A stretch of 64,000 nucleotides of DNA, from positions 62,001 to 126,000 of the forward strand of contig NZ_CP023275.1 in assembly GCF_002309535.1 (NCBI RefSeq), written 5' to 3'. A program made the position numbers and the translations under genes. The notes beneath the pieces were generated by a model. That model made no database searches and was not told the origin of the DNA. It saw nothing but the letters and a program-made list of their open reading frames with translations. Shown one piece after another: positions 41,889 through 50,937 of this stretch. This DNA is from Sulfurospirillum diekertiae (lineage in GTDB: Bacteria; Campylobacterota; Campylobacteria; Campylobacterales; Sulfurospirillaceae). Numbering within the stretch: the first letter of the stretch is position 1; each line of letters starts with the position of its first letter.

Positions 41889-41921
41889 ATAAGACGAATG
41901 GTTAGCATGCCATCGTCTTAT
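41889..41921 (+). terminator. terminator of the infC-rpmI-rplT operon
   Basis: ATAAGACGAATGG pairs with CCATCGTCTTAT with a single bulged A; TTTCC follows. It lies 12 bases after the rplT stop. Confidence 0.8.
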
Positions 41922-42043
41922 TTCCTCTTATACTTTCAGAACTTATTCCATTAATATAAAATCTAGGATTTGAGATTGTAAAAAGGAGAAAGTGTATACA
42001 AGAGAAGATTTAAACTTCTTATCTTGCATACACAAATAGTATT

Positions 42044-43411
42044 TTAAGGCTGAACATCACTTCGTTTAGGATAGATAAAAATTGTATGTCGATTAACAAT
42101 AATCTTTTCCTTTGCATCAACAGCATATGCTTTAATTGTAATTGGCAAATCTTCGCCTTCTTCTCTTAGCTCTTTTGGTGCAGCATTAAGAATAACAACT
42201 TTCTTCATTTTTTCACCTGCTTTCAATAAAAAAGGCTCACTTGGTTTATCAATTTTGATATCTTTATTTGAAATTTCAAAATAGTATGTATGATCTTTAG
42301 TGTCAGTATTTTGAAATAAGAATGTATAGACATTTTCAACTGTTTTACCATCGTCTGCCATTTTGTAAAGTTGGCTAGTTCTATTAATATTTAAAAGCAT
42401 ATACTCTTTTTGAGTTCCCATAGCAAAGAGCCCGATAAGTGCAATACTAAGGGCAACCATATATGCAATGGTTCTAAAACGAAAATATTGTGTTTTAACA
42501 CCTTTTTCTGTTGCATTATAACTTGTCCATGTAATGAGAGAAGGTTTACCTAGTTTTTCCATAACAGGGGTACATGCATCTGCACATTCCAAACAGTTAA
42601 TACACTCTAGTTGCATTCCCTTACGAATGTCAATATGCGTTGGGCAAACTCTAACGCATGCCTCGCATCCTGTACAATCATCGGTTGCTAAAGGTGGTTT
42701 GCTACTAAGCTTCATTCCTTTTGCATCATAGATTTGACCACCGCGCTTTACATCATAAATTGTTTGAATGGTGTTTTCATCAAAAAGTGCAGATTGAATA
42801 CGTGCATAAGGACAAATATAGACACAAAAATTTTCTTTAAGTGCAACGACATCGTAGATCAAAAAAGTAGTAATGCCTATTAAAAAGCCATACATAATTG
42901 TGTTATCCAAAGGATGTTGAAGGTAAACAAAAAAATCTTCAGGAGGGATGAAATACCACAAAAAGTTTGATGCTGCGAGAAGCGCTAGACATGCCCAAAT
43001 AATGATAGCTATAAAGCGCTTTACGATCTGATTTTCAGGTTCTTTTTGTTTATTATGAATATTTTTACGAATTCCTAACAGTTTGGTTTGTATAAGATCA
43101 CGAAAAATAACTCTAAAAATCGTTTGTGGACATGACCAACCACACCAAACTCTACCCCCGAGAGTTGTAATAAAAAAGATACCTAAGAAAAAAAGCATAA
43201 TGACAAAAGGCATTAAGTAAAGTTCTTGCATATCGAAAGCAGTAAAGAAAAGGTTTAACTGCTTTTTATCAAAACTAAGCAAAAAGAAGTGTTTACCTTC
43301 TATGGTGATAAATGGCAAAACAAGGGATATAAATGTAATAATGCCAAAACTCATATAGCGTTTCAACCTATAATAAGTAGGCTGAGTTGAACAATCGTTG
43401 CTACAATTCAT
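42044..43411 (-). CDS. ccoG: cytochrome c oxidase accessory protein CcoG (FixG/RdxA)
   Basis: A 455-residue membrane ferredoxin-like protein. About five membrane segments; GGRVWCGWSCPQTIFR near residue 87, two 4Fe-4S motifs in TGCEACVRVCPTH and ECINCLECADACTPVM near residues 245-275, and a C-terminal immunoglobulin-like periplasmic domain. CcoG is a cupric reductase needed for copper delivery to cbb3 oxidase. The cco structural genes are not in the window. It overlaps the upstream resolvase-like gene by 11 bases, so the two are one transcript. Confidence 0.93.
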   Translation of the reverse strand: MNCSNDCSTQPTYYRLKRYMSFGIITFISLVLPFITIEGKHFFLLSFDKKQLNLFFTAFDMQELYLMPFVIMLFFLGIFFITTLGGRVWCGWSCPQTIFRVIFRDLIQTKLLGIRKNIHNKQKEPENQIVKRFIAIIIWACLALLAASNFLWYFIPPEDFFVYLQHPLDNTIMYGFLIGITTFLIYDVVALKENFCVYICPYARIQSALFDENTIQTIYDVKRGGQIYDAKGMKLSSKPPLATDDCTGCEACVRVCPTHIDIRKGMQLECINCLECADACTPVMEKLGKPSLITWTSYNATEKGVKTQYFRFRTIAYMVALSIALIGLFAMGTQKEYMLLNINRTSQLYKMADDGKTVENVYTFLFQNTDTKDHTYYFEISNKDIKIDKPSEPFLLKAGEKMKKVVILNAAPKELREEGEDLPITIKAYAVDAKEKIIVNRHTIFIYPKRSDVQP

Positions 43412-44096
43412 GTACGGTTCCTTCTGTGTAATCTACTGGTGGTTTAATGAGTGAACACTCTTTCGCAACAGAAGATTTTAGTGTGAGTGGTTGTTGTTTG
43501 GATGATTTAAGAAGTGAAAATTTTGCTTTTACAAGCTCTTTTAGACCTCTAGAATTTACATAGTCTTTTAATGACGTACGACTAACATTTAAAATTTTTG
43601 AAATTTCACTAATAGAAGTGTTTTTTTCAAGGAGTTCAATGACATAAGGGCGATGGACGTCAAATTTTGATTTTGACATTCTACCTTTTGGCCTTCCTTG
43701 CGTTTTTTCTTTATCAAGTTGTTTATTGAGCTCTCTTTGTTTAACAAGAAGATCAAGTAAAATTAAAGGTTTTGAGTCGACATGAATACAGGTATTGACA
43801 TCGGCAATATGTATAGAAATGGAACGTGTGAGTAGACATTCGAAGATTTTGACTAACTCTTCAACATTGTTAGAGAAGGTTAAGAGATCAAAGATGAGAA
43901 TATGATCATTTTTAGAAAGAGATCGCAAGAAGCCTTTGAACTCTTTACGTTCTTCAAGTTCTAATGCCGGATCCGAATTTTCGATCTCAGTAGTATTGAT
44001 TTCAAGATCATGATGATGAGCATATTTCAAGATCTGTTTCTGTTGAACGACCATTGAAGAGTCATTACTCCTCGCCTTTAAAAGGACAATATTCAT
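43401..44096 (-). CDS. resolvase-fold DNA-binding protein lacking the canonical catalytic serine
   Basis: A 231-residue protein with a serine-recombinase architecture: resolvase N-terminal domain (residues 1-120), GRPKGRMSKSKF arm near residue 132, and a Hin-like helix-turn-helix (ISEISKILNVSRTSLKDYV). In resolvases the N-terminus reads Y-x-R-V-S-T; here it is KARSNDSSMV, with Asn11 where the nucleophilic Ser is expected, though Ser10 or Ser13 could be shifted in the alignment. A C-terminal tail of about 45 residues is extra. With no mobile element around and direct overlap with ccoG, a regulatory role is likelier than recombination. Confidence 0.7.
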   Translation of the reverse strand: MNIVLLKARSNDSSMVVQQKQILKYAHHHDLEINTTEIENSDPALELEERKEFKGFLRSLSKNDHILIFDLLTFSNNVEELVKIFECLLTRSISIHIADVNTCIHVDSKPLILLDLLVKQRELNKQLDKEKTQGRPKGRMSKSKFDVHRPYVIELLEKNTSISEISKILNVSRTSLKDYVNSRGLKELVKAKFSLLKSSKQQPLTLKSSVAKECSLIKPPVDYTEGTVHEL

Positions 44097-44131
44097 AAAA
44101 ATGTCACCTTTTTATCATTGTTTTATTTGAA

Positions 44132-44160
44132 AGTATACATTTAATGACGTATAAAGTCAA
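44132..44160 (-). promoter_or_regulatory. sigma70 promoter of the resolvase-ccoG operon with imperfect operator-like dyad
   Basis: On the minus strand TTGACT (44155-44160) and TATACT (44132-44137) are separated by exactly 17 bases. The spacer contains GACTTTATACGTC, an imperfect dyad, and CATTAAATG; either could be an autoregulatory operator. AAGGTGA lies 7 bases before the ATG at 44096. Confidence 0.75.
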
Positions 44161-44297
44161 TATAAAATTAGCTTTTATCGTCAATTTTTATATTATAAGC
44201 ATTAATACAGATAATCAGTGAAATGATTTAAGCTTACATGTAATTGTAGTTAGATAAAATGCATTCTTAAATTCATCAGAAAGGTGGTGGATAGAGT

Positions 44298-44510
44298 ATG
44301 CCAGGAATTAAAGTACATCCTAACGATTCGTTTGACGAAGCGTATAGAAAGTTTAAAAAACAAGTTGATCGTAACCTAGTTGTAACTGAAGTGCGTGCAA
44401 GACGTTTCTATGAAACAGCAACAGAAAAACGCAAAAAAGATAAAATTAGTGCTCGCAAAAAACAGTTGAAAAGACTTTATATGCTTCGCCGTTACGAGTC
44501 ACGACTCTAA
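44298..44510 (+). CDS. rpsU: 30S ribosomal protein S21
   Basis: A 70-residue protein: [20 protein letters not shown], then [19 protein letters not shown] and a basic tail are S21. AAAGGTGG precedes the ATG at 44298. It is monocistronic with a strong terminator. Confidence 0.96.
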   Translation: MPGIKVHPNDSFDEAYRKFKKQVDRNLVVTEVRARRFYETATEKRKKDKISARKKQLKRLYMLRRYESRL

Positions 44511-44518
44511 CACACACA

Positions 44519-44547
44519 GCCAAGAAGTTATCTTCTTGGCTTTTCTT
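44519..44547 (+). terminator. intrinsic terminator of rpsU
   Basis: Perfect GCCAAGAAG (44519-44527) / CTTCTTGGC (44532-44540) stem with TTAT loop and TTTTCTT tail. Confidence 0.93.
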
Positions 44548-44643
44548 CTTGTCCTTCAAAACAATTTCCTCAAACTAAACTAAACTAAGCTGTGATAACA
44601 TAAGAACAAATATATTTCTCTTCGTTAGCAAAGGGTCATCAAG

Positions 44644-45357
44644 ATGGATAAAAAACTAACTGTTATTGAGGCAGCAAAGCTTTTAGGCGTGAGCAAAGAG
44701 GCTATCTACAATCGTTTGCGACGTGGTTCCTTGCAAAGTATTATTGAAAATGGTGTCAAGTACATTTTACTAACAAAAAGTAGTCTAAAGGAAGGTCCAT
44801 CGATCCGCAAAATAGACAATGTGGCAGAGAATGCTTATGTTGAGCTTCTCAAAGTACAACTTGAAGAGATGAAACTTAAAAATGAAAAACTTGAGGCGGA
44901 TAAAGAGCGTCTCATCGCCGATAAAGAACGTTTGTTGATTGAATCAAAAGAAAAAATCGAAATGATCTATAAAGAGAGAGATGAGCAACTTAAAGCAATT
45001 CTGACTTTAGCCAATCGACAAATTACACACACAGGGAATGAAGCATCTACTAACACACCTACGACTATCGTTCCTTCTAGTGCTACCACAGCTTCACAAA
45101 CACCTTTTTCATTTGAAGAAGCAGACGTTTTAGATGAAGATGAAGAGAATAGGGTCGTGGAAGATATGTTTGAGTCTTATAGTGATTGGAGAGATTTGAG
45201 AAGTTATCTCAAAGAAAAAGGATTTTCCAAAAAAGAAAAACAACATATCAGTGATAAAATTGGTAAAAAGATAGGTCAACTGAATGATGTTATGGATAAA
45301 AATGGCAAACTTTTTATCAAAAAGGGTAAAAAACTTAAAGAAATTCTAGGAGAGTAA
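44644..45357 (+). CDS. helix-turn-helix coiled-coil protein (excisionase-like N-terminus)
   Basis: A 237-residue protein. Residues 1-50 form a MerR/excisionase-type helix-turn-helix (TVIEAAKLLGVSKEAIYNRL). Residues 60-125 are a charged coiled coil with an internal repeat (ADKERLIADKERLL). After a Thr/Ser/Pro-rich linker and an acidic patch, the C-terminal 65 residues (SDWRDLRSYLKEKGFSKKEK) form a second helical domain. This architecture resembles uncharacterised Campylobacter DNA-binding proteins. It lies 5 bases before the UPF0323 gene, so it may regulate or co-act with that operon. Confidence 0.7.
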   Translation: MDKKLTVIEAAKLLGVSKEAIYNRLRRGSLQSIIENGVKYILLTKSSLKEGPSIRKIDNVAENAYVELLKVQLEEMKLKNEKLEADKERLIADKERLLIESKEKIEMIYKERDEQLKAILTLANRQITHTGNEASTNTPTTIVPSSATTASQTPFSFEEADVLDEDEENRVVEDMFESYSDWRDLRSYLKEKGFSKKEKQHISDKIGKKIGQLNDVMDKNGKLFIKKGKKLKEILGE

Positions 45358-45362
45358 AAATC

Positions 45363-45992
45363 GTGCAGTATATCCGTAAAATTTCAGATTATATGATCGC
45401 AGGAGGCATTGGTGTAATGGTTCTTGTAAGTATGCAAGGCTGTGATCAAAAAGATGAGAATAAAAATGCTCTTGCAGATGCAGCAAAAACACAAGGAGCA
45501 CTTGTCATTGTTGATGAAAGCGCTACAGGAGAGTATAAAATAGCCGAAGAGTATCCAAGTTCAACCACACGTGTTATTGTTCGAAAACCTGATGGAAGCG
45601 AGCGGATTTTATCACAAGCTGAAATAGATGCCTTAGTCAAAGAAGAGGCAAAAAAAATTGATAACAACACGTCCCCTTTAACTAATTCAAGTATGAACTC
45701 AGGGCAAATGGGTTTGGGTGGTATTCTTCTCTCAAGTATTGCTGGAGGTATGATTGGTAGTTGGATAGGTGGAAAACTTTTTAATAATCCAACCTATCAA
45801 AATCAAAGGGCAACCAATTATTCAAGTCCGCAAGCTTATTCTCGCAGTACAACTAGTTTTAACAAACCAATGTCCACCTCTAGCACAAGTAGCACAACGA
45901 AAAGCAGTGGCTTTTTTGGTTCAAGTTCTGGCAGCGGCAGTTCATCCAGTAGTACTTCAAGCTCAAGTGTACCCTCAAGTTCAGGAAGTTAA
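45363..45992 (+). CDS. UPF0323 family lipoprotein
   Basis: A 209-residue lipoprotein: hydrophobic N-terminus with Cys27 in VSMQGCDQK as the likely lipidation site, a conserved domain (GEYKIAEEYPSSTTRVIV, RILSQAEIDAL), a glycine-rich hydrophobic segment (GLGGILLSSIAGGMIGSWIG) near residue 118, and a serine-rich low-complexity tail from about 160 on. GTG start at 45363 behind AGGAG. In Campylobacter the same family precedes the same ATP-grasp, dehydrogenase and YajQ genes; function unknown. Confidence 0.85.
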   Translation: MQYIRKISDYMIAGGIGVMVLVSMQGCDQKDENKNALADAAKTQGALVIVDESATGEYKIAEEYPSSTTRVIVRKPDGSERILSQAEIDALVKEEAKKIDNNTSPLTNSSMNSGQMGLGGILLSSIAGGMIGSWIGGKLFNNPTYQNQRATNYSSPQAYSRSTTSFNKPMSTSSTSSTTKSSGFFGSSSGSGSSSSSTSSSSVPSSSGS

Positions 45993-45994
45993 TG

Positions 45995-47176
45995 ATGTTA
46001 CATGTAGAAAAAATAAAACCGTTAAGTAAGGAATTTTTGGAGTCAATTGGTTTTTATTGGCATACAGACGCCGATCAAACATCGTACGTTGTCGATGAAT
46101 TAGTGTTGGTTAGTACTGCTGAAGTGGAAGCCTATTATGAAGCGGCAAACACCCTTTATGATATGTTTGTTGAAGCAGGACAATATGTGATTGATAACAA
46201 CCTTTTTCATGAACTGAATATTCCTTTTAATTTAGTAGAGCTCATTAAAAATTCATGGGCTAATGATGTGCATTGGCATCTCTATGGTCGTTTTGATTTT
46301 GCAGGGGGCATTGATGGCAAGCCGATTAAACTCATCGAATTTAATGCCGATACCCCTACATCATTGTATGAGACAGCCATTATTCAATGGGCAATGCTTA
46401 AGGCCAATGGTATGGATGAAGCCAAACAATTTAATACCGTTTTTGAAGCGCTCAAAGAGAATTTCAAACGCCTTGTGGTTCTGGGTGGTAATACGGAAGA
46501 TTTTGCAGAATATTACGATGGTTGGAAGATTTTATTCTCTTCGATTCGAGGTAATATTGAAGATGAAAATACTACCAGACTTCTTCAAACAGCAGCGAAT
46601 GAAGCAGGATTCCATACGGATTTTGCGTATATTGATGAGGTTGGGTTTAATGGAAGTGAAGGTATTTTCAAAGGAGATGAAAATTTTGAATTTTGGTTCA
46701 AACTGGTTCCTTGGGAAAACATCGCCATAGAAGAGGGTGATTTAGCGCTTTTACTGGATGAAATTGTACGTGAGCAAAAAGCGATTATTCTCAATCCTGC
46801 ATATACACTGCTGTTTCAAAGCAAAGCATTTATGAAAATTTTGTGGGATCTTTTCCCCAACCATCCTCTTTTGTTAGAGACATCGTATGAGCCACTCAAG
46901 GGCAAAAAACAGGTTGAAAAAAGAGCGTTTGGACGCGAAGGTGCTAACACGATTATTTACGATACAGACATGTCTGTTATGGCAAAAGTTGAGGGCGATT
47001 ACGGTAACTTTAAACCGATCTATCAAGCGTATGTGGAACTTCCAAAAGACGTTGAAGGGGAATCCTATCAAGCGGGGGTTTTCTTCGCTTATGAGGCTTG
47101 TGGGCTTGGCTTTCGAAGAGGAGGGCTCATTATGGAAAACTTCTCAAAATTTGTGGGACACCGCATAAAGGATTAA
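45995..47176 (+). CDS. glutathionylspermidine synthase-like ATP-grasp ligase (YgiC/YjfC type)
   Basis: A protein of about 393 residues from the glutathionylspermidine synthase preATP-grasp/ATP-grasp family: NDVHWHLYGRFDFAGGIDGK, LIEFNADTPTSLYETAI, and EKRAFGREGANTII are its signatures. It lacks the amidase half of trypanothione-type enzymes. Probable carboxylate-amine ligase, with the substrate unknown. In E. coli, YgiC likewise follows a lipoprotein (YgiB), so the pairing recurs across phyla. AGGAAG at 6 bases favours the second of two ATGs. Confidence 0.85.
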   Translation: MLHVEKIKPLSKEFLESIGFYWHTDADQTSYVVDELVLVSTAEVEAYYEAANTLYDMFVEAGQYVIDNNLFHELNIPFNLVELIKNSWANDVHWHLYGRFDFAGGIDGKPIKLIEFNADTPTSLYETAIIQWAMLKANGMDEAKQFNTVFEALKENFKRLVVLGGNTEDFAEYYDGWKILFSSIRGNIEDENTTRLLQTAANEAGFHTDFAYIDEVGFNGSEGIFKGDENFEFWFKLVPWENIAIEEGDLALLLDEIVREQKAIILNPAYTLLFQSKAFMKILWDLFPNHPLLLETSYEPLKGKKQVEKRAFGREGANTIIYDTDMSVMAKVEGDYGNFKPIYQAYVELPKDVEGESYQAGVFFAYEACGLGFRRGGLIMENFSKFVGHRIKD

Positions 47177-47179
47177 AAG

Positions 47180-48112
47180 ATGAAAATCGTTTTTTTAGAT
47201 GCTAGTACCATGGGAAATGATATTGATTTGAGCCTTTTTGAGCAGTTTGGGGTATTTGAAACATTTGCGATGACCGAGATGTTTGAGCGCGTTGAACATA
47301 TTGGAGATGCTGAAATTATACTCACCAATAAAGTGATCATCGATTCTGTGGTGATGGACGCCTGCCCTGGGTTAAAGCTCATTTGCATTACCGCTACGGG
47401 GACGAACAACGTTGATTTAGATTATGCCAAGCAAAAAGGCATTGTCGTTAAAAATGTTGCGGGGTATTCCACGGCATCCGTAGCACAAACAACCATCATG
47501 TTAGTGCTCAATCTTTTGAGCCAGTGCGAGTATTATGATCAGTATGTCAAGTCAGGTGAGTGGACCAAAATCTCTATTTTTACCCATATTGATCGTCCTT
47601 TTTGGGAAATCAAAGGAAAACGTTGGGGTATTATTGGTTTAGGGACGATTGGAAAAGAGGTTGCTAAAATTGCGACTGCTTTTGGCGCGCAGGTGGTTTA
47701 TTTCTCCGCTAGCGGAGGACATTACGAGACGCCTTATACGCAAATTAGCCTAGAAGAGATGATGCAAACATGTGATGTGATTTCCATCCATGCACCACTA
47801 AATGACAAAACAAAAAACTTGATTGCCAAAGAGCAATTCCATCAAATGAAAAAAGGTGCTATTCTTGTCAATGTTGGACGGGGAGGTATCGTTAATGAAG
47901 ATGATTTACGTGAAGTTATTGATACCAAAGAGATTTATGTAGGGCTTGATGTATTGGCTATTGAGCCCATGATAGAGGATCATCCCCTTTTACATGTAAA
48001 GCATCCTGAACGCTTAATTATTACGCCCCATATTGCGTGGGGGAGCATTGAAGCTAGGCGAGAATTGATGCGTTTAGTAGGCGAAAATATCAAAGAATAT
48101 CTAAGACACTAA
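47180..48112 (+). CDS. D-2-hydroxyacid dehydrogenase
   Basis: A 310-residue NAD-dependent dehydrogenase. The Rossmann motif is GIIGLGTIGKEVAKIA near residue 147; the catalytic Arg, Glu and His are in VNVGRGGIVNEDDL, VLAIEPM and ITPHIAWGS. Substrate could be glycerate, lactate or a branched hydroxy acid. A TTTACATGTAAA copy is read as LLHVKHP. It starts 4 bases after the ATP-grasp gene. Confidence 0.9.
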   Translation: MKIVFLDASTMGNDIDLSLFEQFGVFETFAMTEMFERVEHIGDAEIILTNKVIIDSVVMDACPGLKLICITATGTNNVDLDYAKQKGIVVKNVAGYSTASVAQTTIMLVLNLLSQCEYYDQYVKSGEWTKISIFTHIDRPFWEIKGKRWGIIGLGTIGKEVAKIATAFGAQVVYFSASGGHYETPYTQISLEEMMQTCDVISIHAPLNDKTKNLIAKEQFHQMKKGAILVNVGRGGIVNEDDLREVIDTKEIYVGLDVLAIEPMIEDHPLLHVKHPERLIITPHIAWGSIEARRELMRLVGENIKEYLRH

Positions 48113-48121
48113 GGAGAATAT

Positions 48122-48622
48122 ATGGCAGCAAAAGAGCATAGTTTTGACATTACCGCAGAGATTGATAAACAAAAATTTAAAGACGCTTATGAACAAGCTA
48201 AAAAAGTTATCACCAATCGATGGGATTTTAAAGGCATTACGTGCGAATTTGAGCACAATGAAAAAGCCAAGACGGTGACTTTGGTGACAACCACAGATTC
48301 TAAAGCTGATGCAATGGTTGAAGCACTTATTTCAGAGGCTATCAAACGTGAGATTTCTTCCAAAGCACTGAAAGAGACGAAACGAGAAGTTGCAGGCGGC
48401 AATAAAACCAAAGTAACGGTGAGCATTGTAGATGCGATCTCGAGTGATGATGCTAAAAAAATTGTCAAAGAGATTAAAGATCTTAAACTCAAAGTTCAAG
48501 CTTCGATTCGTGGCGATGTCGTCAGAGTTGAAGGTAAAGCGATTGATGATTTGCAAGAAGCTATTAAAGCGATTCGTGGGTGCGATTTTGATTTCCCTGT
48601 AAACTTTACAAACCTCAAGTAA
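48122..48622 (+). CDS. yajQ: YajQ family nucleotide-binding protein
   Basis: A 166-residue UPF0234/YajQ protein: EHSFDITAEIDKQKFKDAYE at the start, NRWDFKGITCEFEHN and AIRGCDFDFPVNFTN at the end. Some relatives bind cyclic di-GMP; others are linked to tRNA or ribosome functions. AAGGAG precedes the ATG. Last conserved member of the UPF0323 cluster. Confidence 0.95.
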   Translation: MAAKEHSFDITAEIDKQKFKDAYEQAKKVITNRWDFKGITCEFEHNEKAKTVTLVTTTDSKADAMVEALISEAIKREISSKALKETKREVAGGNKTKVTVSIVDAISSDDAKKIVKEIKDLKLKVQASIRGDVVRVEGKAIDDLQEAIKAIRGCDFDFPVNFTNLK

Positions 48623-48625
48623 CCT

Positions 48626-48931
48626 ATGGAGCAAGAAGTTCCTCCTATTATTGAGATCATTCCCAAAATAAAGGGGTTTTGGTGCCGCATAGCAATGTTT
48701 AGCCTTTATGGCCTATTAACATTTACGCCATTTCTTGTGGGTAGCTGGTTAGGCTATTCCTATAATATCGTAATAGGAATAGCTTTTTTCCTCTTTTTAA
48801 CCTTGGTAAGTGGTGTCATAAGTTCAAAAATGCGTGTTTGTTCAATTCCTTTTGAGCAGCGAGAAATGAGTTATTCAACAATGGCAATCGTGAAATGGTA
48901 TCTCGCAAAAAACATTTGTTTAAAAAACTAA
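48626..48931 (+). CDS. small membrane protein of unknown function
   Basis: A 101-residue protein with two membrane segments (about residues 23-41 and 47-67) and polar ends (MEQEVPPIIEIIPKIKGFWC, FEQREMSYSTMAIVKWYLAK). I recognise no family. It starts 4 bases after yajQ and lies just before a TTTACATGTAAA palindrome and the eptC-like gene. Confidence 0.65.
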   Translation: MEQEVPPIIEIIPKIKGFWCRIAMFSLYGLLTFTPFLVGSWLGYSYNIVIGIAFFLFLTLVSGVISSKMRVCSIPFEQREMSYSTMAIVKWYLAKNICLKN

Positions 48932-48972
48932 ACTATACTTTACATGTAAAACCAACTATCAAGAGAAAATGA

Positions 48973-50562
48973 ATGAAATTTAAAATAACCCGTAATCAGC
49001 TTATCGTTGTTGTAGCACTTTTTTTAGTGCTTTTTGACAATATTTCTTTTTTTAAACATGTTACGCAAGTCTATGATGTCTCCATTGCCAATAGTGGCTT
49101 TTTACTCTCTTTAGGCGTTGTATTGGTTGCTATTATAACAGTGTTGCTGAGTTTATTCGCCTCACGTTATACTCTGAAACCAGTTGCAATAGCATTTTTA
49201 TTAATTGCCTCGTTAACAAATTATTTTATGAATACTTACAACGTCATTCTTGATGATACAATGATCCAAAATGCCATGGAAACCAATGCTAATGAGTCAT
49301 TGGACCTTATAAACTGGAATCTTTTAGGCTATTTCTTTTTCTTGGGTATTATCCCTTCATTTTTAATTTATCGTGTACCTATTCTTCATGGAAGTTTCAA
49401 ACAAGAGGCTTGGAATAAGGCAAAAAGTATTGGTATTGCTCTTGTTTTGATTGCCGTGATGCTATTTGCCTTTAATCGTTTTTACACCTCATTTTTTAGA
49501 GAAAATAAACCTTTACGGTACTATACCAATCCAACTTATTGCCTATACTCTGTAGGAAGTTATATGTACAATAGCTTTTATAAGAAAGAAGCAACACTGA
49601 AACAGATTGGACTAGATGCAACAAAAGAAGAAGGTGCTACTCGTAAATTGACCATTGTCGTTGTGGGTGAAGCGGCCCGTGCTAATCGCTTTTCACTGAA
49701 TGGTTATGAAAGGCAGACCAATCCTTTACTGCAAAAAGAGGATATTATTAATTTCTCAAATGTCTATTCTTGTGGGACATCAACTGCTATCTCCGTACCC
49801 TGTATGTTTTCTAATTTAGGACGCCAAAACTACAGTGATAAAGAAGCGAAGTCGACTGAAAATGTTATCGATGTACTTAAACACAGCGGTGTCAATGTAT
49901 TGTGGCGCGATAATAATTCCGACTCCAAAGGCGTTGCTTTACGGGTAGAGTATCAAGATTATAAAATAAGTCAAAACAATACACTGTGTGAAGATGAATG
50001 TCGTGATGAGGGAATGTTAGTTGGATTACAAAAATATGTTGATGCGCAAAAAGGTGATATCGTTATTGTCCTTCATCAGATGGGTAATCATGGTCCAGCG
50101 TATTATAAACGCTACCCGAAAGCATTTGAAAAATTTACCCCCGTATGCCAAACCAATCAAGTCGAAAAATGCAGTGCTGAAGAGATCGGAAACGCATATG
50201 ATAATGCTATTTTATATACGGATTATTTTCTCTCTAAAACCATTGCCTTTTTAAAACAGAATGATCAAAATTTCCAAACATCAATGATCTATATGGCAGA
50301 CCATGGGGAGTCTTTGGGTGAAAAAGGGCTTTATTTGCATGGGATTCCTTATTTTATGGCTCCTGAAGAGCAGACACATATAGGGGCACTGATGTGGTTT
50401 GGCTCTCAAAGCAAGGAACGCATTGATATAGCATCTCTTGAGCAAAGATCATCACAAGAATACTCACATGACAATCTTTTTCATACAATTTTAGGTGTGA
50501 TGGGGGTTAAAACAGCACTCTATGATCGTACAAAAGATATACTAACCTACAAACATCAATAA
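48973..50562 (+). CDS. phosphoethanolamine transferase (EptA/EptC family)
   Basis: A 529-residue protein with five N-terminal membrane helices (residues 1-170) and a periplasmic sulfatase-fold domain. VVVGEAARANRFSLNGY carries the first metal ligand, SCGTSTAISVPCMFSN the nucleophilic threonine, and YMADHGESLGEKGLYLHG further metal ligands. It transfers phosphoethanolamine to lipid A, core or, as for Campylobacter EptC, also FlgG. Neighbouring dgkA recycles the diacylglycerol released, the same pairing as in Campylobacter. Confidence 0.93.
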   Translation: MKFKITRNQLIVVVALFLVLFDNISFFKHVTQVYDVSIANSGFLLSLGVVLVAIITVLLSLFASRYTLKPVAIAFLLIASLTNYFMNTYNVILDDTMIQNAMETNANESLDLINWNLLGYFFFLGIIPSFLIYRVPILHGSFKQEAWNKAKSIGIALVLIAVMLFAFNRFYTSFFRENKPLRYYTNPTYCLYSVGSYMYNSFYKKEATLKQIGLDATKEEGATRKLTIVVVGEAARANRFSLNGYERQTNPLLQKEDIINFSNVYSCGTSTAISVPCMFSNLGRQNYSDKEAKSTENVIDVLKHSGVNVLWRDNNSDSKGVALRVEYQDYKISQNNTLCEDECRDEGMLVGLQKYVDAQKGDIVIVLHQMGNHGPAYYKRYPKAFEKFTPVCQTNQVEKCSAEEIGNAYDNAILYTDYFLSKTIAFLKQNDQNFQTSMIYMADHGESLGEKGLYLHGIPYFMAPEEQTHIGALMWFGSQSKERIDIASLEQRSSQEYSHDNLFHTILGVMGVKTALYDRTKDILTYKHQ

Positions 50563-50571
50563 AGGCTTAGT

Positions 50572-50934
50572 GTGAGAAACCAACCTAAATATCATTTTTT
50601 TAAAAATACAACCTATGCGCTCAAAGGTTTAAAAGATATGATCGCTAATGAGACTTCATTTAAAATAGAGCTGGGGCTTGTAGTTATTTTACTTCCTGTT
50701 CTGTATCTGCTTCCTTTGGATCTTTTATCCAAACTCGTGATGTTTATAGCACTGATGGGCATTCCTATGGCAGAAGCGATTAACAGTGCAATAGAACGTG
50801 TGACAGACCTTGTAACGCTTGAGTACCACGAAATGGCAGGACGTGCAAAAGATGCAGGTAGCTCCGTTGTCTTTTTAAGTATCGTTATTTTTGTCGTTGT
50901 GTGGGGATTTTCACTTATTAATTTTTACATGTAA
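50572..50934 (+). CDS. dgkA: diacylglycerol kinase
   Basis: A 120-residue integral membrane kinase with three helices. The active-site segment AEAINSAIERVTDLVT followed by EYHEMAGRAKDAGSSVVF is fully conserved. GTG start at 50572, 9 bases after the eptC-like stop. It phosphorylates diacylglycerol produced by the transferase upstream. The last codons and the stop coincide with a TTTACATGTAAA palindrome. Confidence 0.96.
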   Translation: MRNQPKYHFFKNTTYALKGLKDMIANETSFKIELGLVVILLPVLYLLPLDLLSKLVMFIALMGIPMAEAINSAIERVTDLVTLEYHEMAGRAKDAGSSVVFLSIVIFVVVWGFSLINFYM

Positions 50935-50937
50935 AGA

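Noticed and set aside
43401..44096. Active site-specific recombinase of a mobile element
   Set aside because: No transposon ends, invertible repeats or cargo nearby, the catalytic serine position looks substituted, and the gene overlaps ccoG.
44568..44588. AAACT tandem triplication before the HTH gene
   Set aside because: Only about three units of five bases in an AT-rich spacer; no support for a functional repeat or CRISPR.
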